From Galerina marginata (lineage: Eukaryota; Basidiomycota; Agaricomycetes; Agaricales; Galerinaceae): a stretch of DNA of 64,000 bases. The DNA lies in assembly GCA_023014335.1 (NCBI GenBank), contig JAECYW010000012.1, forward strand, positions 1,550,001-1,614,000. Reading direction: 5' to 3'. The notes under the pieces are model-generated. The model saw only the letters and a list, made by a program, of their open reading frames with translations. It did no database searches and was not told where the DNA came from. Shown here one piece after another: positions 32,599 through 43,973 of this stretch. Numbering within the stretch: position 1 is the first letter of the stretch; each line of letters starts with the position of its first letter. The position numbers were made by a program, and so were the translations under genes.

Positions 32599-33102
32599 TT
32601 TAGGAAGGATAGAATCCTGGAAGCCATATGGACTCGCCCACTGCGCAATTTTGATAAGTTTACAACGCAGTCGCAGTATACATGGGATGTTACCCTTGGC
32701 CAACATCGTCGAGCTTTATATGCGAATGAGATCAGGTCAAGCTAGCAACTTGAAGGCCCGAAATAATGAAATACGAGTATGCACAGCCTTAGCGGGCATA
32801 GGTGCCCAGGTATTCGTGATTGACAGAGTTGGCAACATGGCAGGAAAGTTCACTTCGCTGCGCACTGCGCGCATCAAGTGCCAAAAACTCAGATGTCCAC
32901 CATACCCATACGACTGTGAAAAATTGCATCTGGTTAGGCTTTGACAAACTGCTGACGCACTTCGAAAAGAATAAATAGAGGCAACCGTCACTGCTATTTT
33001 TCTCATTCTCTTACCCCAAGTGCCATAGCTGGCAAGACTCTGCGAGTCAAGCCCACCCAACCTCTGCACAGCCTGCTAGTACAGAAGGCAGACACATCTG
33101 GA
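32599..33102. other. Spacer, nothing recognised
   Basis: The 3' flank of SET5 and promoter of the small membrane protein gene. Open frames here carry no known motif. Confidence 0.35.
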
Positions 33103-33733
33103 ATGTTTTTTACCCCCGTTGCGCTTCGGTCCCCAGGGTACGAAAACAGCCATAGATGGCCAGCACCTCTTTCGCGCAAAATCGACCCCTGGCTATGGCT
33201 ATCCATCGCGTCCTCCGTGGCCATCATACTCATTTTGCAGTTCAGCACCTCCTCTAACTCGCCACTCAGCATAGAACCAGGACCGTTCGGATTTGCCATA
33301 TTTGTCGTCATCATCTTCTACGACACAACGCTCCTCATTCTCTCGTCTAAGGAACGAAATATCACGGCATCGGTGGCAGCTAGGTGGCATATGGACGCTG
33401 AAAGGGTCGAAGAGGTCGAAGGTGCCGCTCAGATGCGGCGTACCATCAACTTTTGGATCCTCGCGGTCTGCCAGAGCGGCATGGCAGCATTGGGACTGTA
33501 TGTCGGATCCAGACTTACCCTTCTACTGTGGGCGCCGGTTCAGAAGTTCCACAACCCCATCCGGGAGTGTGTCGAGTTCGCATTTTTGTTAGGAGAGATG
33601 GGGATATTGACCTATATTGCTGCACGCTGCATCGTCCGCGACACGGTATGTGCCATTATTCTACCAGGGATAAGGTTTTTATTTCTATCATGTTTAGGAA
33701 ATAATCACGTACTTGTCTTCCAACAGTGTTTAA
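33103..33733 (+). CDS. Small multi-pass membrane protein, unknown function
   Basis: The frame from the ATG at 33103 (MFFTPVALRSPGYENSHRW) has about four hydrophobic segments: WLWLSIASSVAIILILQF, FGFAIFVVIIFYDTTLLIL, INFWILAVCQSGMAALGLYV and FAFLLGEMGILTYIAAR. A probable intron at 33646-33697 joins RCIVRDT to EIITYLSSNSV and a stop at 33733. Without splicing the frame runs on to 33840, but the GTATG...TTTAG ends favour the intron. Length is about 192 residues. No conserved catalytic motif is visible; I do not recognise the family. Confidence 0.6.
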
Positions 33734-33901
33734 ACAAAATCCTCCGGGTGAAAAAGAGAGAATCAAGGGTTAAAATTAGTCGTGATACTTTGGGGTATAA
33801 TTGTTGTTCGCATAGTTCAAGGCAAACATCGCAGGCTTGACGCTCAAGTGGTACTGCGTGACTTTGAAGAGGATATATTGATGTGCTTTCTGGTTCTAAA
33901 T

Positions 33902-34415
33902 CTAAATGCCAGAGGCCGCGGGGATGACTGCCGCCTCGTCCTTTCCTGGATTGACAATATTATGAACACGAATTAGATGGAACGAGACAGAAGTGAATTC
34001 ACCCTCGTAAAACTTCTGCAGGAAAGTTCTCTGTGGTCTATCTAGAGGCGCCAGCAGGATACCCATAACGTGGTCGGTCTGTTTCCAACAGTTCATCGTC
34101 TCTTGGTAATCCTGCCTCCCTTTCAACAACAGCACGTCGATGGCCCGTTGGTCCGTCACATTTCGGTTCTTCTCAAACCGTTGGCGTATTGCGTGCCTCA
34201 CATAGGCGGGTGAGACGCTGAGCGCGTACAGACCACAGATTTCGGGAGCCTGTTGTATTCGTCCATTTAGTCCAAAGTTTCCATTAATGTACAGCAAGGA
34301 CACCAACGCTGCGGTACCAGTCCCTGTACAGCTTCAAGGCGCGTTTCCTCGACTCTGCAGGGCTGGATGATGTCTTCGTCAGAGTAGCCAAGCGGGCGGG
34401 TATTGTTGAAGTCAT
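33902..34415 (-). CDS. NADH:ubiquinone oxidoreductase subunit NDUFA6 (LYR family, B14)
   Basis: An accessory subunit of mitochondrial complex I. The start at 34415 reads MTSTIPARLATLTKTSSS and reaches the LYR motif in ALKLYRDWYRS. After an intron come APEICGLYALSVSPAYVRHA, RFEKNRNVTDQRAIDVLL, KGRQDYQETMNCWKQTDHVM and RTFLQKFYEG. A second intron leads to KDEAAVIPAASGI and the stop at 33902. All blocks match the NDUFA6/B14 pattern, including the YQETMNCWKQ core. Length is about 130 residues, normal for the subunit. It diverges from the PDAP1-like gene with 156 bp between starts. Confidence 0.9.
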
Positions 34416-34571
34416 TTTGAAGCAACGAAACCTGGAGAAAGGCGGTTCGGATGGAAAGGCTAAGATTAAAACTCCGCTGCTGCCTATTTATGACTGCTAC
34501 TCGGTTATCTCTCTCCTCCACAACACTTTGGGCCACAGACATCGAAGAGCTTCTGCAGATAAATTACAACC

Positions 34572-35508
34572 ATGGTACGAGGAACAGGTGAGATATGGCT
34601 CGTATGTACCCTAAAATCGCGAAACTGACCAACCCGATCTTCATTTTTTCAGGTAAATTCAAGCAGAAGCGCGGTGGTGGTCGCAACTTCAGGTATGCAC
34701 GATCTGCATATAATCAGGATCTAACCAACGGAAATATAGTAAGGACATGAGCTTTGATAATGTTAACCGAAAGCCTCGAGAGTGAGCTACAATGCTGATC
34801 TTGTGCATCCTTTGATCCCGGCGATCGGACGTTGACGATCTATCCTTTTGACTCTCAGAGACGCTGACGCTATCGAGGAGGAAGATTCGGACGAAGAGTC
34901 TGAGGAGGAGTCTGAGGAGGAGTCATCCGAAGAGGAATCCGGAGCCGAGGGCAAACCCGAGCTGAGTCGTACGGAGAGGCGCGAAATGAAGAAGAAAGAG
35001 GCCGCCGACAAACAGAAGAAGGCAGAGGGGGATGAAGAAGAAGATCCTGACCTTATCAACCCCAACCATGTCACGAAGAAACTGAACATATCCGATCTTG
35101 GTGCACCTAGAGAGCTGACTAGACGTGAAAGGTGCGTAGGGCGGCTAATTTTGATACGTCATATCGGATTTGAAATGTTTTGTTGTAGGGAACAGAAGGA
35201 GAAACAAGATGCAAAGGATCGCTACTGGAAGGTCGGTATTATGCTCCGGCTATGTAGACTATATTATCTGACCATCATCTTTAGTTGCATGTTCAAGGGA
35301 AGACCGATGAGGCCAAAGCAGATCTTTCCCGACTGGCCAAGATCCGTGCAGAACGAGAAGCCGCGCAAGCTAAGAGGAAGGCTGAAACTGAAGGTATGTC
35401 GTCGTCTCTTATAGCACTTCTTTTATTTTGTTTCTGATCCCCCGTCTCACAGCCAAAGCTCAGGAAGCTGAGGCCAAGAAGGCCGCTCAGCTCGCCAAGC
35501 GTGGTTAG
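34572..35508 (+). CDS. PDAP1-like (28 kDa heat- and acid-stable phosphoprotein) domain protein
   Basis: The start at 34572 gives MVRGTGKFKQKRGGGRNFSK, spliced over small exons. A strongly acidic Ser/Glu repeat (EESEEESEEESSEEE) follows, then the PDAP1 core: DPDLINPNHVTKKLNISDLG, ELTRREREQKEKQDAKDRYW, KTDEAKADLSRLAKIRAER and a Lys/Ala-rich coiled coil to the stop at 35508. Mammalian PDAP1 is a phosphoprotein linked to translation and PDGF binding; in fungi the role is unclear. The acidic tract suggests casein kinase 2 phosphorylation. About 200 residues with six or so introns. Confidence 0.85.
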
Positions 35509-35758
35509 TTAAATTACTCTTGGGGCGGAATTTTTTCTGGGACATGTGGGCCTTATTTTTCCCCTCGGTACCGATGTAGAAGATAAAGAGAATATGAATA
35601 TCGTATAAAGAAATTGACTAGTATTGATCTACGTGTACAATAAAAACACAATCTGATTCTAAACCCACTAGTTCCAATGAAAATTAGACAGACACCTCAT
35701 GAGTACGCTCATGTGTTTCAAAATTTCACTACTTAGGTGGATTATAGGTTAATGTTAA

Positions 35759-38128
35759 TTATTTAGGACTAGCCCTCATCCGATTAACAACGCCACGCCA
35801 TTTCATCAATAGTTGATCATTAGGAATCCTCTTCTCGCCCACCCAATCCCTAATCCAATCCACCAATTTCGTATACTCATTCCTACCCGGCCCTCCACTC
35901 CACTGTTCTACCAACGGCGCCTGGACGCTGACCTCCGACCAAAACACCAAGGACACTGCCAGCGTCGAATCGGACGGTCGGATCCCCAACTCCTTCATCC
36001 ACGCCAGCACGAGCGGGATCTCGTTCGCGCGCCCGCCGACACCGATCAGGGTGATGTAACTGAAGCAGTTCGCATTGGTGATGACGATTTGCGGGAAGTG
36101 GCTTTTCCCGTCGGGGGTCAGCAGGTCGGGGAAGGGCTCGAACGCGTATTTCTTCGGCGCAATGTCTGGTAATCCGATGCTGGACGACGCGTCGTCGTCG
36201 TATGATTCGCGGGTTGCGCTGGCTGGAGACTCAACAGACAGCAATCGACCGTCGGGATCGTTCCCGAATAGAACCTGTAGAAAGATCTTCCTCGCAAAGT
36301 TCAGCGGTTCCTGGTCCTTCCAGATACTGGAGGTGTACCGCCGGAGGCCACCGCGACTCGGGTGGCCAATACAGGAGATCACGGCATCGACACCTTGCAC
36401 CCGCGAATGGCGGGGGGTATAAACTTTTACAGACTTGAATGGATTAAGGAGCTTGAACTTGGCGATCGCGCCTGAGAGCGTGTCGTCCATTTTATGCGCG
36501 AGTTTGGCCGATTGGAGTAAGATGGAAAGCGTTAACGCATTCGGCTGGGCACCGTAAAGGACATCCATGTAGTCCCACAGCCTGAAAACTGCGTCAGGCC
36601 TCTGGATGCGATTAAGCGCGACGAGAAACTCGTTCATGGAAATGGCGGTGATCTCCACAGGAGGCGGATCCTTAACTTGTGACGCTGTGAGATCCTGTCC
36701 AGGTTTGAAGCTGTACTTCTCCAATAATTGAAAAGCCTCGTGAGGCTTCTCATTGCGGGTGTAGGCTTGAATGCCAGCTGTCAGCGCCTCCTTGTCGATG
36801 ATCATATCTGACTGTTTCGAGAGTTTCGACCAGAATATCTCCGCTTTTCGAAATTCATTCCTGAGCAGAAGGCCACGGATGAGGACAGTGTGAGTGACAA
36901 TCGTAGGTTTGACACGAAGGGTGAGGAATATTTGGATCAAACGTGACGTAGGTGTTGAAAGATCCTTCGCGGCTACGTGGAAGGCAGCGGTCTGGTCGTA
37001 AATATCGTCTTCAGCTTTATGAACAAGAGGGGCTTGAGGCCGTGGAACAGGAAGGCTGGATGTAGGATACCCAGGAGTGGAGTCTGGTATAGAGTCGCTG
37101 AGGCGTCTGAGAAAAGCCGTGGCCTCTCGACGTCTTTCAAATGAATTTAGCATCAAGGTATTGGCGCGAGTCCGGGGGTCTTTGAAATATGCTTCGTGAT
37201 CTATTTCCCCTTCCGTTGTCCTGTGAATGGCGGCGAAAAACTTTTCTGCGAGGTCAGTTCGGCCGTTGTTTGCGAAAATCCGTAAGAATGACTCTAGATG
37301 AGAGGCCGTGGGTGTAAAATCTTCTTTCACCATACGAAGGAACAGATGTTTGGCCAATACAATGGTGGCAAACTGATCGTTGACCAATGCATCGTACGTC
37401 GATGGCCACAGCTTCAATTGACGTGCGTCCATGATTTTTAGTATAGACATGACGTTCCTCGCGCTCTCTCCGGATCGGAAAGGGATGGACGACAGGGCTT
37501 GTAGGAAAGCGTTAAATTGGCGCTCTTCATCTGGAAGGGGAATGTCGAGAAACACGTTGACGACGCGTCGTAACGGAAGGAGAAGATTGAAACGGCAGAG
37601 CTGGTATGCTGCTAGAGTGAGAAGTGGACCCTTGATGTCTGCAGCTGCTAAATCGATATGGCTGAAAACAAGATCCATCAGGGCACCGTTTGCCTGTGCT
37701 GGTGTCTTGACTCTGTAACCGACGAGGCAGAGGATGACCCAGGAGGGCACAGGTCGTTGTGGTAGAGGTGGGTCACTCTCTGAAGTCGTTGAATCGGAAG
37801 GCGTCGCCTTTGTCTGGTAACCCGACAGCTGTAGGGCAGATGCTGCTGCTGCAATGTCCTCCTGATGTAGGATGGATTCCCATTGCTTAAAACCTTCAAC
37901 GGTGACGCTGTTATCGTGCAACGCGTTGTAAGGGTAAACACCTTCGACGGGCGATTGTAAAGTATCGACGAGGCGCCATAGTGGGTCCTGTGTATGTCTA
38001 TAAAGCCTTTCTATATAATTCTTGGTTGCATTCGAGTCAGAAGTATTCCGACGGATCCGAGAGGTCAAGAAGGCGCGCGTCCAGACTGTGGGTGCGAATT
38101 TGCCTATGCGAACTGCAGTTGCTTGCAT
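35759..38128 (-). CDS. Mitochondrial pentatricopeptide-repeat-like protein
   Basis: A single long exon of 789 codons. The ATG at 38128 (MQATAVRIGKFAPTVWTRAF, then LTSRIRRN) gives an Arg-rich, acid-free N-terminus typical of mitochondrial import, so I prefer it to the upstream in-frame ATG at 38191. The body is mostly paired helices of about 35 residues resembling PPR units, for example VTHTVLIRGLLLRNEFRKAE, and DKEALTAGIQAYTRNEKPHE with AFQLLEKYSF. Such proteins bind organelle RNA in splicing, stability or translation; the target is unknown. It diverges from the SR-protein gene with 215 bp between starts. No introns or frame breaks are seen. Confidence 0.78.
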   Translation of the reverse strand: MQATAVRIGKFAPTVWTRAFLTSRIRRNTSDSNATKNYIERLYRHTQDPLWRLVDTLQSPVEGVYPYNALHDNSVTVEGFKQWESILHQEDIAAAASALQLSGYQTKATPSDSTTSESDPPLPQRPVPSWVILCLVGYRVKTPAQANGALMDLVFSHIDLAAADIKGPLLTLAAYQLCRFNLLLPLRRVVNVFLDIPLPDEERQFNAFLQALSSIPFRSGESARNVMSILKIMDARQLKLWPSTYDALVNDQFATIVLAKHLFLRMVKEDFTPTASHLESFLRIFANNGRTDLAEKFFAAIHRTTEGEIDHEAYFKDPRTRANTLMLNSFERRREATAFLRRLSDSIPDSTPGYPTSSLPVPRPQAPLVHKAEDDIYDQTAAFHVAAKDLSTPTSRLIQIFLTLRVKPTIVTHTVLIRGLLLRNEFRKAEIFWSKLSKQSDMIIDKEALTAGIQAYTRNEKPHEAFQLLEKYSFKPGQDLTASQVKDPPPVEITAISMNEFLVALNRIQRPDAVFRLWDYMDVLYGAQPNALTLSILLQSAKLAHKMDDTLSGAIAKFKLLNPFKSVKVYTPRHSRVQGVDAVISCIGHPSRGGLRRYTSSIWKDQEPLNFARKIFLQVLFGNDPDGRLLSVESPASATRESYDDDASSSIGLPDIAPKKYAFEPFPDLLTPDGKSHFPQIVITNANCFSYITLIGVGGRANEIPLVLAWMKELGIRPSDSTLAVSLVFWSEVSVQAPLVEQWSGGPGRNEYTKLVDWIRDWVGEKRIPNDQLLMKWRGVVNRMRASPK

Positions 38129-38343
38129 GCGCCAAACCCCAGTGACATCTATAAACCAAGTTAGCGTCAATATACAGTCGAATTTATGCAATTACATGCC
38201 TGGACGTTCCTCCAACAACAGTTTGTTTTCTAAACGCAAAACTTGAAAGTTGCGTGTGTGCCACAAAACAAGCAGGACCAAATAAAGCCCCTCTTTTACA
38301 GACGCCGTCTGAGTTTAACTTGGCTTTACCCCGAACGACGACC

Positions 38344-39340
38344 ATGCCCAGAATCCTTTTCGTTAGCGGTTTCCATCCTGCAACGCGCGCCCGCGATTTA
38401 GCTTTTGAGTTTGAAAGGTAGTCTTCTATTTAATACCGCCTTTCATTTCCTAGGACTCATTTTTTTCCCCCACCAGATTCGGCCAATTAGTGCGCTGCGA
38501 TGTTCCAGCACCGCGCAACCCCCACGCCAGCCACAATCCGTAAGTAGCGTTCCCGCCATTCTAAATTTCCTGGCACCCTTTTTTGTCGCGCTAGTCGAAG
38601 TCGAAAAAAAACGTCGGGGTGGTCGAATCGAACCTTGTCGCACTTCCTCGTCCGTGATTGGCTCCAGCCATCCTGCGCCGCCCATTGAACCTGCGTGCCG
38701 TCGATCTTCGATTTCTGTTCTCGCTCGATATAATCCTTAGCCGCGCTTTTTCTCAAACACGAACGCTCAACGATCCCTCGAACACCTCGTAGTTATGCAT
38801 TTGTGGAATTCAGAAGCAACCGCGATGCGGAAGATGCCTACTATGACATGTATGTCGTTATTTTTCGTCATATTCTACTTTTCCGTCAGGTTTAATTTTT
38901 TTTATCTGGCCCTAGGCATGGACGATACTTTGAAGGGTCTCGCCTGAGCATTCAGGTACAATAGTATCTTTTTCACAACCCCGGACAACCCTGCTGACTA
39001 CCGCAAACAGTGGGCTAAAAACCCTCCTTCCTCTGTCTGGCGTTATGATAGGCGTGCTAGCCCACCTCCTGCATCGCATCGATCCGGTCGCGACCGTGAA
39101 CGCTCTCGAAGCCCTCGCCGTCGGGACGACAGAGACCGGGCGAGATACCCGGAAAGGGAAGACAGAGACAAAAGGAGACGCAGCAGGTCGCCGGAAAAGA
39201 GGAGAAGCGCGTCTCCAGACCGTCGCAGGGACGACAGGGATCGCGACCGCGCCAAGACACCCCCTCTCGACGAAGTCAAGAAGGCAGACGATAGAGACAA
39301 CTTCAAAGACCGGGCACAAACCCCTCCGTACGATCATTGA
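38344..39340 (+). CDS. SR-type RNA-binding protein (RRM plus RS-rich tail)
   Basis: A likely pre-mRNA splicing factor of the SR family, nuclear. The start at 38344 gives MPRILFVSGFHPATRARDLA with RNP2 (ILFVSGF). Further exons give FGQLVRCDVPAPRNP, RNP1 in YAFVEFRSNRDAEDAYYDM, then HGRYFEGSRLSIQ. After the last intron, WAKNPPSSVWRYDRR leads into an Arg/Ser/Asp/Glu-rich tail (RDRERSRSPRRR, KRRRSRSPEKRRSASP) and the end AQTPPYDH at 39340. Four or five introns are needed; the one before YAFVEF is long, about 250 nt. One RRM only, about 180-190 residues, like S. pombe Srp1-type proteins. The RS tail suggests control by SRPK kinases. Confidence 0.85.
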
Positions 39341-39900
39341 GTCACCTCTTCTTCAAGTCCCCCTCATGTTTCACCCTTTCTTGTTCCATTTGCACTCTGA
39401 TTCTTTAATACTTGGTGGCCTTTGTTATGCTTGAACCATGATCATATGGCTTCTTAAAATGTTCTTTCTTTCTTGTACATACTCCTAATAGCCTCTGTCA
39501 ATATATGTCTATGCGCCGTTCGCGGCTTTATTGTTCCACTGATGTGGTTGTGTCACAGAATTGAGATTGAGTTGTACTGGTACATAAATATCTACATCAA
39601 TGATTGCCGCGTTCAAACTGATAGTGACACTGATCATGACAGCATGTCGCAGTCCACATTCATGGTTCCATCATGATGCTTGAAGGAACGAGGGCAGTAA
39701 GTCAAGTTCCCGAATATCAACGCCTTTAAAGTCCCTATCTTTAACCTTGCGAGATTCGAGCTCCCGCTTGGCCAACCAGAGATGCAACAATTGTATACAA
39801 TCCTTAACCTGAGAAAGATTGAGTGTTCGATGTTCCTCTTCCTTTCTAGAGAGTTTTACTTACTGCAACAAATAGCCCAAAACCAACACAGTTCCTCCAC
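39341..39900. other. Convergent 3' spacer
   Basis: Between the SR-protein gene (plus) and the RING-CH gene (minus). It should hold both 3' UTRs. AT-rich in part; no gene supported. Confidence 0.4.
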
Positions 39901-41507
39901 CTACAACCTCAGATTCAATAACAAAAACATCCCAGCCGGAAAAGGAACGTACCACACAGGATCGCTATCAACCCAAGTCCTCGATCCACCCAAGAATGCC
40001 GTCATAAAAAGGCGGAAGCCAACCTTCACCTGCTGATACAGGCTGAGCTGTGACCATGGCTTGTCCGTCGTGGTCATCGAAAGACGACCCCACGGCGGCA
40101 GGGTGTAACTGTATCTCCCACTTTTATGTCCCTGCACGCCCAAGGCGGATCGGAGGAGCCCGGAATGCCTCGACAGCCGGAAAAGAAAGGTGCCCATCAT
40201 GCTGGAGATGGCTGGAATGACGAGGGCGCCGCCGATCCGTCGACCGAGGGAGGATGCATTGATTTCAATCAGAGCTTCCGCTGCTTCTACAGCGGCAGCG
40301 TTTGGGTTTGGGTTGGCAGCTGGATCTTCGCCTTCACCAGCGGGAATGTCGCCTTCGATTGGTTGTTGCTGGTCCTGTTGGTCCTGCTGTTGGTCATTCT
40401 GCTGGTCACCGTCGTCCATGTTGGCGCGTATTCGAATGACAAACGGGCCCTCGTTAAACTGCAAGCCACCTCGTGGCACCCGTCTGGGTGCAGGCAGAGG
40501 CGTGCCCAGGAGCTTGAAATACAAGTGTGCATAACACTTCCGGTATATTGCCCGGACAATGGGCAACCCTATCAACCCGAAGAGCACTGGAGGTGGGGGC
40601 CAGTACTGTGTCGGGAGGACCGACATCCTGGAGAGGCGGCTAGCGTTTTCGGGTTTCATCCAGTACTCGTACAGACCCCCGTTATGAACGCCAGCAGGTA
40701 GTGAGGGTGGCCATGTGAGGAGTAGAGGGATGACCATCGAACCGCTCGACGTTTGAAATCGAGATAGGATGAGACCAATGGGCAGGAGCGGGAGGTTAAT
40801 ATACGCCGACCATGGCCAGTTGACTGGGTCGTCCGTAAATATTACATCGAACAATCTAGAGGCGTCATTCGTCAATATTTTTCCTATCAATATCAATATC
40901 GGCTGTTGAGGCTCACTCTTTTCCAATGAACTGCTGCATAGCCCAAGCGCCATATGCAGTCAGAGAAACGTATATACCTACAACGGAGTTTTATTCAAGA
41001 CAAATATTGGAAAGCAATAAAGTGGCTTACTCGTGCCAACTACGCCTATACCTGCAGCCACCCCCATTACAGTGCAATACCGCCCCAATTTCTGCAGAAA
41101 TTTGTTTCCCAGAGCCAGTCCTTGCAGAATTAGAGGATCATCGCTCTCTATCTCGTACTGAGTTGCACATTGCGGACACTTGAGCGCGTTTGGTGCTCGT
41201 GAGGCATTACCCTGTGATGACTGTATCCATTTGAGTAGGCATTGCTCGTGGGCGATCAGAGTGCAGGTACAGGGATGCGTCCATGCTCGGGGTGGGTCAT
41301 CCTGAGCTATAGTTACATGTTTTCGATGAACTGGAATACAGAAGCGGCATTACATAGGAAACTCACGAGCTCCTGCCAGCTCCTCCTCTCTGCAGATATA
41401 GCATAGTTTGACCTGTAAACCGATTTAATACACAGACACCCGTGTCATGATTGTAATACACGGACTCTCAGGTCGTTTACTGTTGGAATTCGAGGAGTTG
41501 CCGGCAT
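39901..41507 (-). CDS. RING-CH (MARCH-type) membrane E3 ubiquitin ligase
   Basis: The start at 41507 gives MPATPRIPT, spliced to a C4HC3 RING-CH finger: VKLCYICREEELAG, then AWTHPCTCTLIAHEQCLLKW and NALKCPQCATQYEIESDDPL. Hydrophobic segments follow (CTVMGVAAGIGVVG, GIYVSLTAYGAWAMQQFIG, and a region ending LPLLPIGLIL). A Gln/Asp-rich loop (DDGDQQNDQQQDQQDQQQP) and an Ala/Asn-rich stretch precede GGALVIPAISSMMGTFLFRL and a C-terminal hydrophobic end (WYVPFPAGMFLLLNLRL) at 39901. The topology suggests an organelle-membrane ligase; MARCH5-like (mitochondrial outer membrane) or ER both fit. About 460 residues; introns join in frame. Confidence 0.85.
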
Positions 41508-42451
41508 ATCGAAAGTTCCAAAGCTCCAAGAGAAGCTGATCCGAAGGAATTACTAAGAAGGTATGAGTCTTTCATTGCTCCTAGCTGTGAGTAGTGATAA
41601 CATTGCTCACCCAACAGTTGGGGTGGTGGTCGAACAGGCCAGAAACGGGAAATTTTCTGAAGACGGTAAGCTCTAGGCTGCGCAACAGCCTGAGGTAAGT
41701 ACTCGAACGCTTTGCGTTGAGGAGGACTCTAGGTTCTAGGCCCTGGTGGGCAGGTCTTCTATTGTGACTGTCATTGTATTGCCCTCTAAACCAAACAATT
41801 TCCTTTTGTGTTTCGACCTTCGCCCCGCCATTTGAACAAACTCCCATTGCCAAACTTCACTTTCAAACTTCCTTCGTGAAACAAAACACCCGACGGCTGC
41901 GTACTTGACCTCTCAAAATATTGTTCCGTTTTGTGTAATAATCTTTTGTGTCTAGACTCTAGAGCTCCTTACTGTACTCAGCGCGATGTTTTACAGCTGC
42001 CAGTGTTACCCGTGCCACTCTTCTGCTTACTCAAATGAGTATGAGCTTCGTTCTCTCCTTGGATATTCTCAATTTCCGGCTAGCTGTCTTGAAAGTGCCA
42101 ATGATCCCTTGCTACCATCAACTACTATTCTTTGTGTCTCATACACTCTTCCACGATGACATCCACTGGTGGCACCTCAAGGAAACTTTTTATAGAACTC
42201 AACTGCTTGGGAACCTGACATGCATAGGAAACAATCTATCATTGCCGACTGTCTATCATTCGGCCAAATGCGAATTTGTCCGCCATTTCGATAGATCGAC
42301 GCCCAAAATTCCGGGGATGTGAACTGCGACTTGTTTATTTGGACAGTCAGAAACACTTCTTAACAGGCTGGCTTCCTATAGAAAAGATGCTCTTCTTCCC
42401 ATCCCACCACCCCAACTCTCGACGCTCTCTTCTTCCAAACTTCGGCATTCA
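41508..42451. other. Divergent spacer
   Basis: About 940 bp between the RING-CH gene (minus) and the 7-TM gene (plus), presumably both promoters. Open frames at 41581-41853 (minus) and 42035-42322 (plus) have no known motif. Confidence 0.4.
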
Positions 42452-43698
42452 ATGCCCACTGACCATTTTCGTAAGGACACTGCACAACTTGTCGCTCTTT
42501 TTGTCGAAGCTATCTGCTATGGCCTCTACCTCGATACATTTTTTCACTGCGTATACATATTATTCAGAAAGTCAACTGGATGGAAACGTCGCTCTGAAAT
42601 ACAGCTGGGAAACTTGGCGGTCACCATAGCCCTTTTTCTCTTTGCATCTGCAAACCTATCGCTGGGGCTCGCCCGTGCCATACAAGCATTCATCTACCAA
42701 GAAGGAATGGGACCGGGGGGTACTTTTGGGAAGAGGTGGGTCAGCATAGTCAAGGTTGTGAATCCACCTTTTGTCACCCATTTATTCAAACTGAAAAATC
42801 AAACAACAGCCATTGACATTGAACCTACAAACCATGGTTGCGGACGGCGCCCTGGTAGGTATAACCTTAAACCAGCCTATAATAAGTTATTGATTGTAAA
42901 CCACAATAGATTGGTCAATGTTGGCAGGTCTATGGACGCAGATGGATCATTATAGCTTTTCCGTTGTTCCTTTGGTTCGCAGGGTGGGGAGTCACGATAT
43001 GGGAAACGTTGTTTGAGACCGACATCCAGAAAAATCCTTCCTATAGTGGCATGTTGAATATCGCATACACGATCTTTTGGGCCATTTCCGTCCTGCAGAA
43101 GGTGTACGCGACAGGTAAGTTGCCATCCTCTCAAGGTACTGTTTCTGCTTGATCTCGGATTCTCGGTCAGGTATGATTATCTGTCGAATTCGGCGTGTCG
43201 AGAGCGGCATTCGCCCACTTCAACCCAAAAACGAGGCATCTTTGTCGAATCCTGCTCCAAGTTCTGCTCCGAACGGAGAGACCACCAAGCGAACAAGCTT
43301 GAGTGATGTCCTCAGAATCGTTGTCGATTCAGGACTAATGTACACCATAACATCATTCGTCGCATTCTGTTCGCAGCTTGCACTCAGTAACTCGGTCTAT
43401 ATTACCACCTCTGCCGTGAGTACAGGCATTGTATCAGTCAATCGTATCCAATATCTGATCGTTCGTGAAGGACGTTATAATCATCGGAATCGCGTTCAAT
43501 TTGATTCATATCCGAGTGGCGAAGACTCGGTGGAAAGATGAAGGCCCTCTAAGGGAAACACACAACATCACTACCATTCGTTTTCAAGATCGAATAACCA
43601 CTGCATCGACGTCATTATATATTCCCACCCTATCTACAAGGTTCTCAGACGTCCATGATCACGAAAAGGGGTCCAGCACTCCGTCGAGTCATGATTAG
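42452..43698 (+). CDS. Seven-transmembrane Agaricomycete protein, unknown function
   Basis: The start at 42452 reads MPTDHFRKDTAQLVALFVEA. Hydrophobic helices follow: ICYGLYLDTFFHCVYILF, LAVTIALFLFASANLSLGL, NLQTMVADGALVYGRRW, IIIAFPLFLWFAGWGVTIW, AYTIFWAISVLQKVYATG, SGLMYTITSFVAFCSQLAL and a last one reaching VIIIGIAFNLIHIRVA. The TMVADGAL(V/I)Y segment and RRVESGIRPLQPK loop recur in a family expanded in mushroom fungi and annotated only as hypothetical. The tail of about 60 residues is Ser/Thr-rich. Four short introns join in frame; about 350 residues. GPCR-like topology is suggestive but no ligand or G-protein motif is seen. Confidence 0.75.
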
Positions 43699-43973
43699 TT
43701 AATAATGTATATCTTCCTGACCTATTATCACTATCTGGACTTTTTGACTCCTACCTTAAGCCATACGTAACAATTACATCGAATGATACATATTTGTTGA
43801 TCGTACCAAAGTTGACCAGCGTTGTGTCAAGTTGTCCAAATATGGTAGTATTTTCCTTTTACGTTGTTTTTACATATGCCAAATCAAGAAAGGGGCAAAA
43901 CTCCGAAGTTATACCATTGAATTCTTCTACCTACGCAAAACTCAAGTTGGATATCATTTTGCTTCTACCAATA

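Noticed and set aside
34860..34950. GAG-rich repeat that could be a microsatellite
   Set aside because: It encodes the acidic Glu/Ser tract of the PDAP1-like protein in frame.
38129..38191. Upstream in-frame ATG of the PPR gene at 38191
   Set aside because: It would put a hydrophobic, non-presequence stretch before the Arg-rich import signal; the ATG at 38128 fits better.
40126..40701. Plus-strand open frame of 191 codons
   Set aside because: Antisense to the RING-CH gene; its length comes from the Gln/Asp-rich repeat read backwards.
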